A DNA stretch of 64,000 bases from Pyrenopolyporus hunteri. Its lineage: Eukaryota; Ascomycota; Sordariomycetes; Xylariales; Hypoxylaceae. A program made the translations under genes and the position numbers. Below the pieces are notes generated by a model. That model worked only from the letters and a program-made list of their open reading frames with translations, made no database searches and was not told where the DNA came from. Position 1 is the first letter of the stretch; every line of letters starts with the position of its first letter. Shown in pieces: positions 21,978 through 34,168 of this stretch. The stretch spans positions 1,240,001-1,304,000 of the forward strand of contig CADCXC010000035.1 in assembly GCA_902806595.1 (NCBI GenBank), given 5' to 3'.

Positions 21978-24900
21978 TGACCGGCATATTGGTCGTCCAC
22001 CCGAGTACCCAGCGGTTATAGAGGAGAGCTCGCGTAATGGAACCGGGTACGAATGTAACAGAAATGAATGCCGCAGGGAAGAAGTTGGAGAGATTATCTC
22101 ATGGTATCTGACTAATTTTAGAACGCTTAGCCACCCTTGCTCCCAGGAGCTGCTATCATTGGAGAATAGCATCATTCATAGCCGAAATAGGAAACATCGT
22201 TTTGATGCACCGTAATAGGTACCCGACCCCATACATGGTGCTCTCCGCCCTCAATGGCTCTACCGCAAGAGAGACTCTCATCGCCTACAATATGAGCCTT
22301 GCGAGTCGTAGGCGAAGGTAAATTACCACATACCCGATCAACCACTTAGATAGGTGCTTGAGATCACCGGTGACAGATAGATAATATGCCAGCCACCTTA
22401 CAATGTTTGGTTTACACCAAAAGTCGTGTACCGAACATATTTGTTCCTATCGCATGTGTCAATAGTTACATAAGGTATCCGTATGATCATATTGTATTTA
22501 CTTGCCAAGGGGTAACACCCGATGGCGTCGAAAACCCTGTCAAACGAATTCATGTCCGTTTGCAGTCGATACGCACACAACAGATGCACAGAAAACCAAG
22601 TGTCGCCTCTCTTTTAGGCATCGAGATTATATCAGGTCGCCAATACTTACCCAAGTATCATATCGCGTCTTACTCCGACTGAATTCTTACCTATTCCTCC
22701 TCGACTGTATCCCGTGAAGGTCGGAGTTCTTCCTGTTTGCTTGCTCGCCTGCATATAGACACGCAGGTACGGGATGTCCGCGTGCCTGCGTGCCCGACGG
22801 GTTGTAGAGCAATCAGATTCGCACGGCTAAGGGCTCCCAACAAAACTAATTCGTGACCCGCCCGTCTGGGTCGGTGCCCCATGATCAGTGGAATTCGCCT
22901 GTCCAGATCCAGAACGGCCAGGCGCCATCACCACCTACACAGGTGCGCTACCTATGAGCCTTCTCCTAATCGCCCAAAATGAGCGCCGTGCAGCCGCGGC
23001 TGCTGTCACATGAGGCAAGTAACCGCGCGACATACGCACAGTTGCCGCTGCCTATGGCCGAATTCGAGCGAATGGGATGAGGTGTATGATTGAAAATGGG
23101 GAGGAGAGAGCAAACACCTCTTACCCCCCAGAACCTCAGCCGTATGAGATTCGATAACATGGGCCAAATGGAAAGGGGAAACCTTGAGTGCAATCATTTA
23201 GAAGGGATTGAAAAACAGGACGCCAGAGGGACGACAAACAATATTTCCTGCTTGCGGCGACCCTTTATACCATTGGGCTGAGGACGACATTTCTAGGCCT
23301 GTCTGCCGATCTGCAAAGTAGGATGGTGCTATCGACTGCTGTGCAACTGTTCGGAAGCACTAGACTGCGTAGCCAAACAGACTAAGGCGCCGTTCTCGAA
23401 AGTCTCGCACCGTCCCGCTCCGCAAGGGGCCAATTGCCAACAGCTCTATTCGAGACGCGACAAGATCCCAACCGCCAGATTCTACCCAACCAGGTACCTA
23501 ACAAACCCCAGCGTCGCCTATGTAATGCGTCCCGTTACCGAAATATCACGCGTCGCCCCAATCCCCCACGTATTTTCAAGATTGGAAATGACGTGGATCT
23601 AAAAGGAATAAGAACATGTGTATAGATAGTCTTGTTTTGGCTTCCTTACCTGGGTTTCCACCGAGAATTCAGAGTCCCCGCAGCAAGCTACAGGCGTCAT
23701 TCTTCACCCCTCTCTTGACGAATTAGAAGCTCATTCTTCGTACAATCCCCGGCGCCCTTCCTACAGCGATTTAATACTGGGGTGATATATCCGAACCACA
23801 AGGTATGAAAGATAGATGAAACATTCCACTGTAAAAAGAGCATATAATACATTCAGTCCAAGAGTTATATGCTCTCGCGCCTAAGGAACCAGGGTAAGTG
23901 GTGCTAGATATAGTAACCTCGAGGTAACTCACTTAGAGCCACAATTGGCAGGCTACACTTTAACCCCGACGATTCAAACTTACAATTGCAACGGTTCTAA
24001 ACCTATCCCCTTCCGATTTACCAGAAAGACATACCTCAAAGAACTTGATAGATATCTACCTAGGTATGAAGGCAATTCTTCACCGGTAGGTACCACGAAT
24101 AGAATAGACTTCCACGTAAGTATCAAGTGTACTTTGGGGGAGAGGTATAATAGAAGACCACGCGATTTTCACGGCAACTCAAGCCAACTTATGGCCTACA
24201 TATATAGGTAGGTATATAATCAGCAATCCAACATCCAGTCCGTTCACCCGCAAGCAGCAAGTTTCCCTCAATAAAATGAAACTATAATACATGTTCCCCG
24301 CATCGGCTGCTTAATATTAATCGATTCCAGCTGAATGCGATGTAATAGAAATGCATACTATGCAATACAATCGAGGACTCAACTCCCAGTACCTAACAGG
24401 TAAGTGCTTATGAAGACATTACCTGAGTGTTCCCGGGGAGCCCCAGTAATCGGCGTTAAGCCTTCGCCTCGGACATAGAGATATTATCTAAGGGTACCCG
24501 GTAAAGGAGCGGGTTTGAAGAAAGAGAAGGATGTAACGTCGTGTCAGTTACGTGCCCTGTATAAGGCTCATAAGGCTATAATCTTCAAGATAAGCTTTCC
24601 GCCCCGTAGATGAGATCGATCCGATTTACCGGTGATTATTCATACCCGGCCTAGAACACCGTTGCTTATAATCGCTCAAAACGTCACGGCCTTTTCCCGG
24701 GTCTGCACACAAGCTCTTCACGGTGGCAACCGTTGCAACTACTGGCTATCCTCTCGGCGCCGTGGAACTTCATGCATGCAGCTTTTCAAACGGAGGACCG
24801 CCGTGACGGGACCAGCAGAGTATTAAGATTGGCTGTCGTGACTCACAGCTCAGCCAATTTGACCTTGTCGGCCCATAGCTACATCTACAAACGGCAAGTT

Positions 24901-26576
24901 ATCGCCGATTCTACCTCGCGCCTAGGTAGAGAAGCTTGAGAATAGCGCGACATATTATATTCAATGGGTCTAGGGTGGACTTAAAAGCAATATTGAAGAT
25001 CTACATGCAATACCTACCACGTCATAGTAAGCCCTTGTAGACTAAGATGGCCACCTATCATCATTGAAATGATACCTCTCATTCCTCGGGCAGTGCCATG
25101 GGTACTGAGCAAGACAACCTAGACATTCTCACATACGTACACGGGTTACCGTCCACCTGCGGTGCAGACAGCCGGGCAAGAAAAGGATAACCGCAGCTAA
25201 ACAGCCACGGCAGGTCCACACGGCGGCCGGGCAACATAGCCAGCCAGCCAGCCAGAACACCCGCATAACGAAGCCCACATACTTGGGTCTACGCTCTCTT
25301 TAGACTTCCCAGCTCCTCGGGATTCAGGTCATCCCTAGTTGTTGAGAACCGGGCTAGTGGGCCTCCTCTACCTACATACCTACCTATCTACCTAGTCTAA
25401 GACACGTCGGGTTTTACAACCGTAGAAAAAAGTAATCTTTTTCTGTGAGCTGCGTGCCTCTCGCGTTCCCACTTCGTCGGACCAACCCCCCCAATCCATT
25501 CCCACTAAGCAGAAACCACACGCACAGTGGCCCTCTCACATTGACCTCCACGGTTGCTCGTACCGAAAGAAAAAAAAAAAAAAGAGAGTTACGGTTCTTT
25601 TTGCATATCTGCGGTGTGACACACCACAAACGAGCGCCTCCAAGACCCAAGACCAGGTCCCCGGTAGCTGTCAACCAGTTCTCTGGTCCAGAGGATCCCT
25701 GGAGTCGTTTTATTTTGATTATATCATTCCTTCCAAGACAACCCTCCACCCCGCCGAGAAGCCACTTATAGTTCACAAGACACCGCATCCAGTGCCAAAA
25801 TCCCGAACCTGGTTGGTGATATTCGCGCGGCTGGAAGCCCTTTCTCTCGCCGTGTGGGCCGACAAATCTGCTGACCTCCTCATAAAAAAGGGGGGAAAGC
25901 CAAGGAAGCCTGCCTAGAGGTACGCCGTGTTCAACATGTCAGCTCGTGTTGCGGGATTTACCAGGAGAGATATGTTGCATTCGAATTAGGAGAGTATTTC
26001 TTGGAAGTAAGCAAGGGGAAACACGAGAGACGAAAGATCAACGAGGGCAAACTCAGAAGCCAAGGAGGATACTAACCTTTTTGTCAACAGGGCTGGTGGA
26101 GCCGACCAAGTGCATTGCATTGGTATATGGTCCTTTGAACCATAACGCCACAAGTCTCAGGTTGCAGGCACCTCACAGGAGCAATACAAATTAATACCCC
26201 GGAAACGTGGTTTCTTCTTCCCTCTGATCTAAGCTCTAAGCACCAGTAACGAGTTATTGATTAGTCTCCGACTTGTGATGGGTGTTGAATCTCTAGTCTT
26301 CTGAAGAGTTATATGCCTTGTGATCAAGCATCGCCTTCTAAGCTCTACCATATCAATCGCTCTAAGTTTTGAATTAGACGAACATTGGCCAGCTTTAATT
26401 GTCAATAATCTGCTCTTCCGCTTTCCACCAGCTAGGGCTATTGTTTCCAGCTCCTGTTAGTCATTCCCACCCATTCCGGCGGCTCGCTTTGCTTTCCATA
26501 CAACCCCACACGTCAACACGCTACGACACAAATCATTACGATTATTGCTACCGAAATAGACGCCTATAGGGTAAAA
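21978..26576. other. intergenic, no gene seen (4.6 kb)
   Basis: Only short unrelated open frames. Scattered TACCTAGGTA motif copies occur (24056-24066, 25375-25395), with short CAGC repeats near 25240 and an A15 tract at about 25570. The longest frame (25414-25788, minus) is driven by low complexity. The last ~300 bp are the O-methyltransferase upstream region. Confidence 0.5.
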
Positions 26577-28407
26577 ATGGCTAGACTCAGATTAGCATCT
26601 TGGCTCCACCCAACTTCGTCAACTCCTCATTCCCCAAATACGGATTATATAAAGCCGCTTCTCAAGCCTACGCCCGAACCGCCCTCAGCGAGTTCGCCAG
26701 AGGAAAGGAAAAGGCATCAGCCGAAATCCAAGAGGGACGAAGACATCGTCATGACTCGAGAAACGAATGTACAGAAGAAGGGCGGGGTCCTACCCGCCGT
26801 AACGCCGTCTAAGATGACTACGCTCGCGCAGAAGATCAGTACGGAGACGGAGAAGGTTGAGGCCTACTTCAGGGAAAACGGGTTGCAAACTCCAAGTTTT
26901 AGCGTAGATGCGTCCGGCGACTTTCCAAAGCTGCCGGAGGACATCTCTAGAAGCCGCAGAGAGATCATCCTCGCTACGCAGGAGCTGCAGGATCTGATGG
27001 TTGGGCCCAAAGAGTCTGTACGGTGGATGGCCTGGGATGTAAGCGATGCCTTCTTAATTACGACTCTCAAATTCCCTTAACGCGTCTCGGATTCGCTTGT
27101 GCCCAACTTGACATGCTTCCTAAACTTGTACTAACCAACGGTGAAAACAGTTCTTGAACACTCAAAGCCTGCAGCTTATCAACCACTACGGCCTTGGTAT
27201 TCCTCTATTTCGCCCCGTTAAGTTTACATATAAAATAACTAACAAGCACGCCCCAGCGAAACTCGTACCTCTCAACGGGACCATCACGCTTTCAGAGCTT
27301 CAAACCAAAACGGTCCTTGACCCCATCAACCTCGCGCGCCTGCTCCGGCACGCCATGACGAACCGTCTCTTCCAGGAACCGAAGCCCGGCGTGATCGCCC
27401 ACACGGCCGCGTCAAGACTGCTAGTCGAGGACAAAGCTCTGCAGGCGTGGGTCGGGTTCAACACCGAGGAAGTATACCCGGGGTCCGCGCACGTCATCGA
27501 CGCGCTGGAGAAGTACCCCGAGGCTACGAGCCTCACGCGCACCGGGTTCAACTTCGCCTTCGACACGGTCGACCGGGAGCCGATGTTCGTGACGATCGGC
27601 AAGGAGGCCGCGCGCGCCCAGCGCATGGCGCAAGCCATGAGCAGCCTGACCGGCGGCGAGGGGTACGAGCTCTCCTATCTCTCCGAGGGGTGCGACCTAT
27701 CGGACGTGGACGCCCGCGGGGGCACGCTAGTCGACGTCGGGGGCAGCCACGGCTTCGTATGCGTGCACCTCGCGCAGCAGTACAGCAACATGCACTTCGT
27801 GGTGCAGGACCTTCCCAGCACGGTGTCCAGCGCGCCGCAGCCGGTGTGCGCGGACGCGCAGGCGGCGAAGCGCATCCGGTTCCAGGCGCACGACTTCTTC
27901 ACGGAGCAGCCGGTGCGCGGGGCCGACGTGTACTTCCTGCGGTGGATCATGCACAACTACTCGACGCCGTACGCCGTCCAGATCCTGCGCAACCTCGTCC
28001 CGGCCCTGAAGCCCGGCGCCCGCGTCGTTATCAACGATCATTGCCTCGGGGAGCCGGGCGCGGAGGACCCATGGGACGACCGCCTGATGAGGAGCATGGA
28101 CCTCGTCATGATGACCCTGCTTAATGCGCAGGAGCGCGAGGAGGCTGATTTCAAAAAGCTGTTTGAGATGGCTGGGGACGGTTTCGTCTTCAAGGTGAGC
28201 CCCGTTTCGCTTTCCTAGATGTGGATGATTATGTGAAGTTGTGTAGGTAATTAGGGGGGCTGGTATTCTAACTCGTTACTATAGGGCGTCACTAGACCGA
28301 AAGGTTGCCGCATGAGCATTATTGAGGCAGTATGGAGGCCGGGCGAAGCCGGCGAGACGTCGACGTTGGCGAACCCGGCCGAGCCCGCGGGATCTAATCT
28401 TACGTAG
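26577..28407 (+). CDS. O-methyltransferase, fungal family 2 type
   Basis: Four exons: 26577-27038, 27151-27196, 27257-28194 and 28285-28407, 522 aa. The second intron is 60 bp with no in-frame stop, so it hides in a plain ORF; its ATAACTAAC branch and CCCCAG acceptor, and the join LINHYGL-AKLVPLNG, show it is real. The last exon completes the usual ending FK-GVTRPKGCRMSIIEAVW. Motif I is VDVGGSHG near residue 330; the catalytic His is in RWIMHNY near residue 402, with a DDRLMRSMDL block after it. A winged-helix N-terminal domain precedes these. The family methylates hydroxyls of polyketides and other phenolics. Residues 1-79 look disordered; an internal ATG at 26814 (MTTLAQK) gives 443 aa, nearer the family norm, so the start may lie there. 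Confidence 0.87.
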
Positions 28408-29776
28408 GAGCATGAAGGCGTGCTCAATCCCGTTTGTTACACGAATACCGCTCATCTCAAGGTGTATGAGTGATCAGGTCCCCCAGTCTGCCAGCAAAAT
28501 ATTTCTCCTCTCAAGAAAAGGGAAAAAAAAAGTTGACATAGTGGAAGCAGCAGTGTGCATAAGGCAACGGTGGTTTACTCCCGGAGAGGAGAATGTCGCT
28601 CTTACTGATGCATAGCCGGAGGAAAAGTTGTGAGTTCTGCTGTCTCATGCTCCAGTCGTCTGAGCTTGATACCCAACCGCCCCCTCCTATTTCTCAGTAA
28701 AGCCGAATGAATGCATGACGAATGACGAAGGAGAGAGGGATTTAATTCGGACGAAATAATTACGATGATGTGATCATGGCGAACGAAGAATGTATGATTA
28801 CGAGGACACACTACAAAAGTCTGTTAATACAATTTACATTACACGGGAGCGATTTCCTACCTAGGTATACTGGTAGGAGGTAGACATGTCCTTATCCCCT
28901 GTCCGCGTCTGTTGAGGATTTCGAGATCCTGATTTGGCACATTACTCCTTGACTCGACGGAGTTGTGATGGCAAACTACCCCCAGACGACCCTATAGGGA
29001 TAGCCTAAAATTCAAGGGCGGAGTGTTTAGGCGGAGTGCTTGGGCGGAGTTGAAAGATGGTGATTCGCCCCACGGTTGGCTATAACCGAAGACTAATAGT
29101 TCATCCCATTGCTCTATAACAGCACGATGCAACCGCAAACTTCAAGCGAGGTCTGGAGGTGTTCCGTCCGGCGCTTTCTCGGATCGGACCAGGTGTACTT
29201 ATTTTGACCTCTTAGGGTCTATCGAACGGGGAGACCCTTAGCCGATTACCCAAGAACCCCAGATTTGACATGCCTTCAAATGTGGAGTTTCCCCGTCTGG
29301 GGAGTTGACCCCGACATCCAGGCCACTCTCATGCAAGTGTTGCTGTAATCCGGGGTCATTTCTATGAAAATGCGTGCGCCTGGAGCTGCCGATAAACGCC
29401 CGGGGCTATGAGGCTTAATTTTGGTGATAAGACAGCTTCTCCAGGGCTTTTCTCCGAGTGAGCTGCTGCAGCGTAGCAGCGGGGGCAGCAAAGTTGGAGA
29501 TGGCCTCGGCGGTATATCATAGAACAGAGCGTTGTTAGCCGCAGGATAGACGATATTCTACTTCGTAATCTCCACCTGACATTTCGGTCCTACTCACGCA
29601 CCTACCGTGATATCGCCGGCTAGATCGCCGTGTCGAAGAATATATATATCGCCAAAAGAGCAAGTTTTGAAGTTAGATAGACAAGATCTGAAGAGCACCA
29701 CAATCATCACCGCCAGCTTTCGCGATCTTAGAATCCTCGAGTCTTCACGTCAATTCAGTCAGCTCAATATCGCAAG
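28408..29776. other. intergenic with LPMO promoter
   Basis: No gene seen. 29640-29649 has a TATATATA box-like run 130 bp before the LPMO start. One CCTACCTAGGTA motif is at 28857. Confidence 0.5.
29641..29648 (+). promoter_or_regulatory. TATA-like element of the LPMO gene
   Basis: TATATATA, 129-136 bp before the ATG. The position is plausible for a fungal core promoter with a 5'UTR of ~100 nt. Confidence 0.4.
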
Positions 29777-31005
29777 ATGAAAGCCACCGCCGTATTAGTC
29801 AGTTCCGGCCTCGTCACGCTTGTTCGAGGTCACGGGTATCTAACTCGTCCATTTAGTCGCACCCGCCTTGGATCCGAGGTGCGTGCTTTAGCTCTTAGAG
29901 AATGTCCAATGAAAATTAAACTGACTCGCAACCCGAAAATATGTAGGCTGGTATTGATACTTGCCCGGAGTGCACAATTCTCGAGCCGGTGACCGCGTGG
30001 CCGACTCTTGACGAAGCTAAGGTGGGCCGAAGCGGCCCTTGCGGATACAATGCCCGAGTGAGCGTCGACTACAACCAGCCCGGATCAAACTGGGGCACCG
30101 AGACCGTAGCCACGTACTCGCCCGGCCAGATAGTTGACGTAGAGTGGTGTGTGGACCATAATGGCGATCACGGCGGCATGTTCTCGTACCGCATCTGCGA
30201 GGACCAGGATCTAGTCAACAAGTTCCTGGACCCCAACTATCTCCCTACCGAGGACGAGAAGCAAGCCGCCGAGGATTGCTTCGAGGCAGGACTTCTCCCA
30301 TGCACGGACGTAAACGGCCAGGACTGCGGCTACAACCCCGACTGCACCGAGGGCCAGGCCTGCTGGAGGAACGACTGGTTCACATGCAACGGATTCAACG
30401 GAGGCGACCAAACCAAGTGCCAAGGTGTCGATAATGCCGCGTTGAATTCGTGCTTCACGACCATCGCGGGGGGTTACACAGTCACGAAGAAGATCCGGAT
30501 CCCCGACTACGTGTCCAACCACACGCTGCTTTCGTTCAAGTGGAATTCATTCCAGACGCCCCAGGTTTACTTGTCATGTGCGGATATCGCCATCGTCGAC
30601 AACGGAGGATCGACTCCCACATCGACAACGAAGCCCACAGGGACATCAACAACCAGTTCGTCCACGGCACCGTGTACCGCCGCAGTCGTGAGTAGTGTAG
30701 CGCTGACGTTCAATCAGGCCGTCGTCACAAAGTACGGGGAGACCATTAAGCTTGTCGGCTCAATCCCAGAGCTCGGTAACTGGGACGTCGGTGCTGCGCC
30801 GGCCATGTCCGCCGCGCAGTACACGACGGGAAAGCCCCTGTGGACGCTCAAGCTGAGCCTCGCGCCGGGCCGCGCGTTCGAGTACAAGTTCGTCAAGGTA
30901 GCGAGCGACGGGGCGGTCTCGTGGGAAAGCGACCCGAACCGCTCGTTCACCGTGCCGAACACGTGCGGAACGACTTCGGCCTCTGTGGATGGAACCTGGC
31001 GATAG
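29777..31005 (+). CDS. AA13 starch-active lytic polysaccharide monooxygenase with CBM20
   Basis: Two exons: 29777-29878 and 29947-31005, 386 aa; 68-bp phase-0 intron (GTGCGT..TAG). The signal peptide MKATAVLVSSGLVTLVRG is cut to expose His19 (HGYLTRPFSR), which becomes residue 1. In mature numbering the predicted copper ligands are His1, His91 (NGDHGG) and an axial Tyr224 (PQVYLSC); this spacing equals what I recall for the Aspergillus oryzae AA13 enzyme. The Cys-rich part (TCPECT, CWRNDWFTC) also fits. A Thr/Ser linker near residues 255-280 leads to a CBM20 starch-binding domain of ~100 residues (LVGSIPELGNWD, FEYKFVKV, WESDPNRSF). It should cleave retrograded starch oxidatively outside the cell and assist amylases. 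Confidence 0.94.
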
Positions 31006-31774
31006 ATGTGTAGGTACCTATATATATGTTTTGGGTATATATTTCCGTGGTAGTTCCCAGCTCTAGTTGAGAGATTTCAATAAATAAGTAGCTCAGCTCA
31101 CATTACGTAATTCCAAAAGTCTCTCCCTGGACATTTAGATACTTTCCCCCTATTACGTGGTTGCTTAATCGTCTTTTGATTGCGTATTAGAGTTCCCAAG
31201 TGCGAACTTAACTTCTTAATTGTAATTTAGTAGGGGTAGCTGAGCAGGCTCGAAGATAGGACCCGCTAGGTAGCTTATCAGCTTATCAGCTTCCATATCA
31301 GCTTATCTCCTTTCCCCATTCCCCATTCCCCAATTCCCCCATCTCTCACGTCACTATTACTTCGTCCTATCCGTCTACTCAATTTCTGGCCTAAGAGCAC
31401 GAGTCCCAGCCAATGATCAGTTCTCAGATTCTAATCCCATTTTCAGATCGTGGGTCCTGGCATGTGTAAGGGCGTCATCAAACGAACCCCTACCTGCCTC
31501 GGGTACTATACATAATATCGTCCCCTAACCGCAGCAAGCTCTCCAAGCTGTAGACAGTGGAACTACTTCGTTCGTCATTCGCCTCAAGATGGTTCGAACC
31601 CGAACACATCGAATACGTCTTAATGACGCCAACCACCATCATCCAGTCAATATCCTTGACGCGAGCATAGCCATAGATACAATTTGATATCACTTGAGGT
31701 CTACCCGTAGAATCATGGCCAGAACCATAGCACCTCCTTGCGATCGTACCCGAAAACTGGCAATCGATTAATTC
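31006..31774. other. intergenic, LPMO to hemerythrin-like gene
   Basis: Contains the GATA cluster and short direct repeats of CCCCATT (31314-31345). A minus-strand open frame at 31490-31783 overlaps the next gene's start and looks spurious. Confidence 0.55.
31274..31307 (-). promoter_or_regulatory. three clustered GATA-factor sites
   Basis: CTTATC at 31274, 31282 and 31302 reads GATAAG on the minus strand three times in 34 bp. GATAAG is the core of AreA/Nit2-type nitrogen regulators and related GATA factors. The cluster lies between the LPMO and the hemerythrin-like gene. Function is inferred. Confidence 0.4.
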
Positions 31775-32632
31775 ATGCACCATCTCACGATGCTACGACA
31801 ATCGCTACGGTCATCATGGCTCAGGAGTGCTCGAGCCTGCTCAGTATCTACACCGGGAGTTCGCGTAGCACTGGTACGCCCCTATACTAATAAGATCTTT
31901 TCGAATACCTCAGCCACAGATACCCGCTCCCCCGACGACCCGGCCCAGACTATTACTCAGATGGACAAAATTTCGTCAGTCGTCAAGGAGGACCATCGCC
32001 AGCTCGAGCACTATTACGACAAGATCGTTAACTCGAATGACCACGATACCCAGCGACGATACCAAAACGCTTTTGTGTGGGAGCTGACGAGACATGCGAT
32101 AGCAGAGGAGCTAGTTGTATATCCGTCGATGGAGACCGGTGTCAGTAACGGAAAAGAGATGGCTGATAAAGATCGAGACGAACATCAAGTGGTATGCATA
32201 ACGCGGCCCTATAAATATACCTTAGGCCATTATCAGGTCACGTCAAGCGAATTACTCTAATCAAATATTACTATCTAGGTGAAAGAACAGCTCTACAAAT
32301 TCCAGCAGATGTCGCCCGCCGATAGGGAGTTCATCCCCACGATAGAGGCGCTCATGAAAAATCTAAAAGAGCATATAAAGGAGGAGGAGGAACACGACCT
32401 AGTCAAACTCGAAGAAGCGCTGCTACCGTCCAGGTCGAAAACCCTCGCCGAGCAGTTCGAGACGACAAAGTCGTTCACACCAACACGCAGTCATCCGAGC
32501 GCGCCAAATAAGCCGCCCTTCGAGACCGTGGTGGGACTCATGACCGCACCTTTAGACAAGCTCCGCGATATATTCCGCTCCTGGCCTGACGAACCTGGGA
32601 GAAAGCCACCCTCAGGTGGTCCTCCGAGATGA
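31775..32632 (+). CDS. hemerythrin-like (HHE) cation-binding protein, probably mitochondrial
   Basis: Two exons: 31775-32191 and 32279-32632, 256 aa; 87-bp intron (GTATGC..CTATCTAG), phase 0. The HHE pattern runs across the junction: EDHRQLEHYYD (His74, His79), RHAIAEE (His107, Glu111), DEHQ (His137), then KEHIKEEEEHDLVKLEE (His171, His178), consistent with a four-helix bundle holding a di-iron or other metal site. The first ~45 residues are rich in Arg, Ser and Ala without acids (MLRQSLRSSWLRSARA), as in a mitochondrial presequence; the second ATG at 31790 starts that presequence directly and may be the real start. Suggested roles in the family are oxygen, NO or iron handling; none is shown here. 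Confidence 0.86.
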
Positions 32633-33234
32633 ATGCCGGAGCGCACCAGAGTACATAATTGGAGTTGGAAGTAATCCGATGGCGTCCTATCAGGCATCGA
32701 CAGCAAATTCAACTTTATTATGTGGACTTCTATGCTTGTGGCTTAAATTCGCGAGAAAAGGGAGTCTGGGCATCGCGTGGATTCCATTCCCATGTGGTAC
32801 TCTAAATTGAAGCTAGCGTACCATATCGTGCCATCAGCTCAAGGTGAGATCCAAGGCACACGAACCAGATCACAGCATATCACATTTATAAATAAAAAAC
32901 CATTCTCATTGGTTATAGTTTCTCGTATTTCATGTCGACGGTCCTTGTGAGGCATTATAGACAGCTGCAATTTAGCCGGTTAAAAGCTCGTAGTGACAGC
33001 TTCTAGATGCATAAGCCTACTAAGCCATCTCTCGCGAGCTCAGTCTAGATCAGCCACTGCTACGCTATGAACCAACGTTACGTGATGGTAACAAACTCTA
33101 CCACGTTTTGGTAAGCCATTGCGGACGTTCGAGCAAATATAAAAAGCGCCCGCCATATATCAGGGAGATTCTTCCCACTTACAAAGTAAACCAACAAAAA
33201 ATATCACGAAGCCACGAAATTCCCAAAGATCAAC
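32633..33234. other. intergenic with promoter of the small secreted protein
   Basis: No gene seen. A TATAAA element lies near the right end. Confidence 0.55.
33138..33143 (+). promoter_or_regulatory. TATA box of the small secreted protein gene
   Basis: TATAAA followed by an A run, 92-97 bp before the ATG at 33235. Confidence 0.5.
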
Positions 33235-33916
33235 ATGCATTTCTCCAAGTTCTTTACTGCTCTCGCGAGCTTTACGAGCTTCGCCAACTCCATGGCGGTA
33301 ATTCGACAATCTGATGAGCCAGCTCCCCTAGAGAAATGGCAGGTGACGGTCTTCGGCTCGTTCTCGCCCTCGGGACGTCCCAACAGCAGCACTCTCGCCA
33401 ACATCAGGACATCTATCACCAACCCCAGCCCCATCCCCGCCGGCCCTGGTGTGTCATTCGACCCAAGCTCGGCGAAGTGCTATTTTGAGTGGGATTACTT
33501 CGCCGAGGAGCCGTACGGAAATGTCTACGAGTGCACAACGGATGAGACCGAGCCTTCGACTTCGTCGTCGGGCACCGTCTCGAAATGGACCGTAGAGCTC
33601 TTCGAGGTGAACAGCACCTGGCCCTCGGCGACCGAGAACGTCGACGCCAAGTACACTCTCACGACCGACTTGACGGTTGACGGGCAGGAATACCACGGGG
33701 TCTTCAGCGGTACCACACATTTTGAAGTCGGCGATAACATGAGGGGAACTTGCGGTGGTAGCGGTGTGGTACGTATACCTACCTTCCCCTGTCCCTCCCA
33801 TTCCTCTCCTGAGATGTTAATGTGAAAAACGCTGACTCGGATGGCTGCTGTAGTGCTCCTGGGGCTTGAAGGAAGAAAGCATCCCAGTGTTGGTCCAGCC
33901 CACGGTCGTGTCCTAA
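33235..33916 (+). CDS. small secreted four-cysteine protein, effector-like candidate
   Basis: Two exons: 33235-33768 and 33854-33916, 198 aa. The 85-bp intron (GTACGT..GTAG) is phase 0 and brings in the last exon, CSWGLKEESIPVLVQPTVVS. The signal peptide MHFSKFFTALASFTSFANS is clear. The mature part has four cysteines (KCYFEWD, YECTTDE, GTCGG, CSWG), enough for two disulfides, with alternating hydrophobic residues that suggest a beta-rich fold. No catalytic motif or known domain was recognised. Secreted proteins of this size in plant- or litter-associated fungi may be effectors or wall proteins; this is only a possibility. It has a good TATA box and short leader. Confidence 0.82.
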
Positions 33917-34168
33917 ATAGTGGTTCACCGACTTCGTTTCACGATATTATTTGGCTCAGCTAGGATGGCTTTACGATATTTTCTGGGTTAGCTAGGGGTT
34001 CTGGCATGGTGAGATTTTCTCCGATTGGGAGCCTGCCGATAAAACCTTGGGGGCTTGGGTGTTCAATGGCGGATCGCTTCAACGGGTAAGCAGTCTATTG
34101 GGTTAGGCACATAAAAGTCGGGCCATTCGACGCTTCAATACCAACTATCCATAATGTCGCCATCAATA

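Noticed and set aside
31585..31601. GGTTCGAACCC, a B-box-like sequence suggesting a tRNA
   Set aside because: No matching acceptor stem or A-box can be formed around it.
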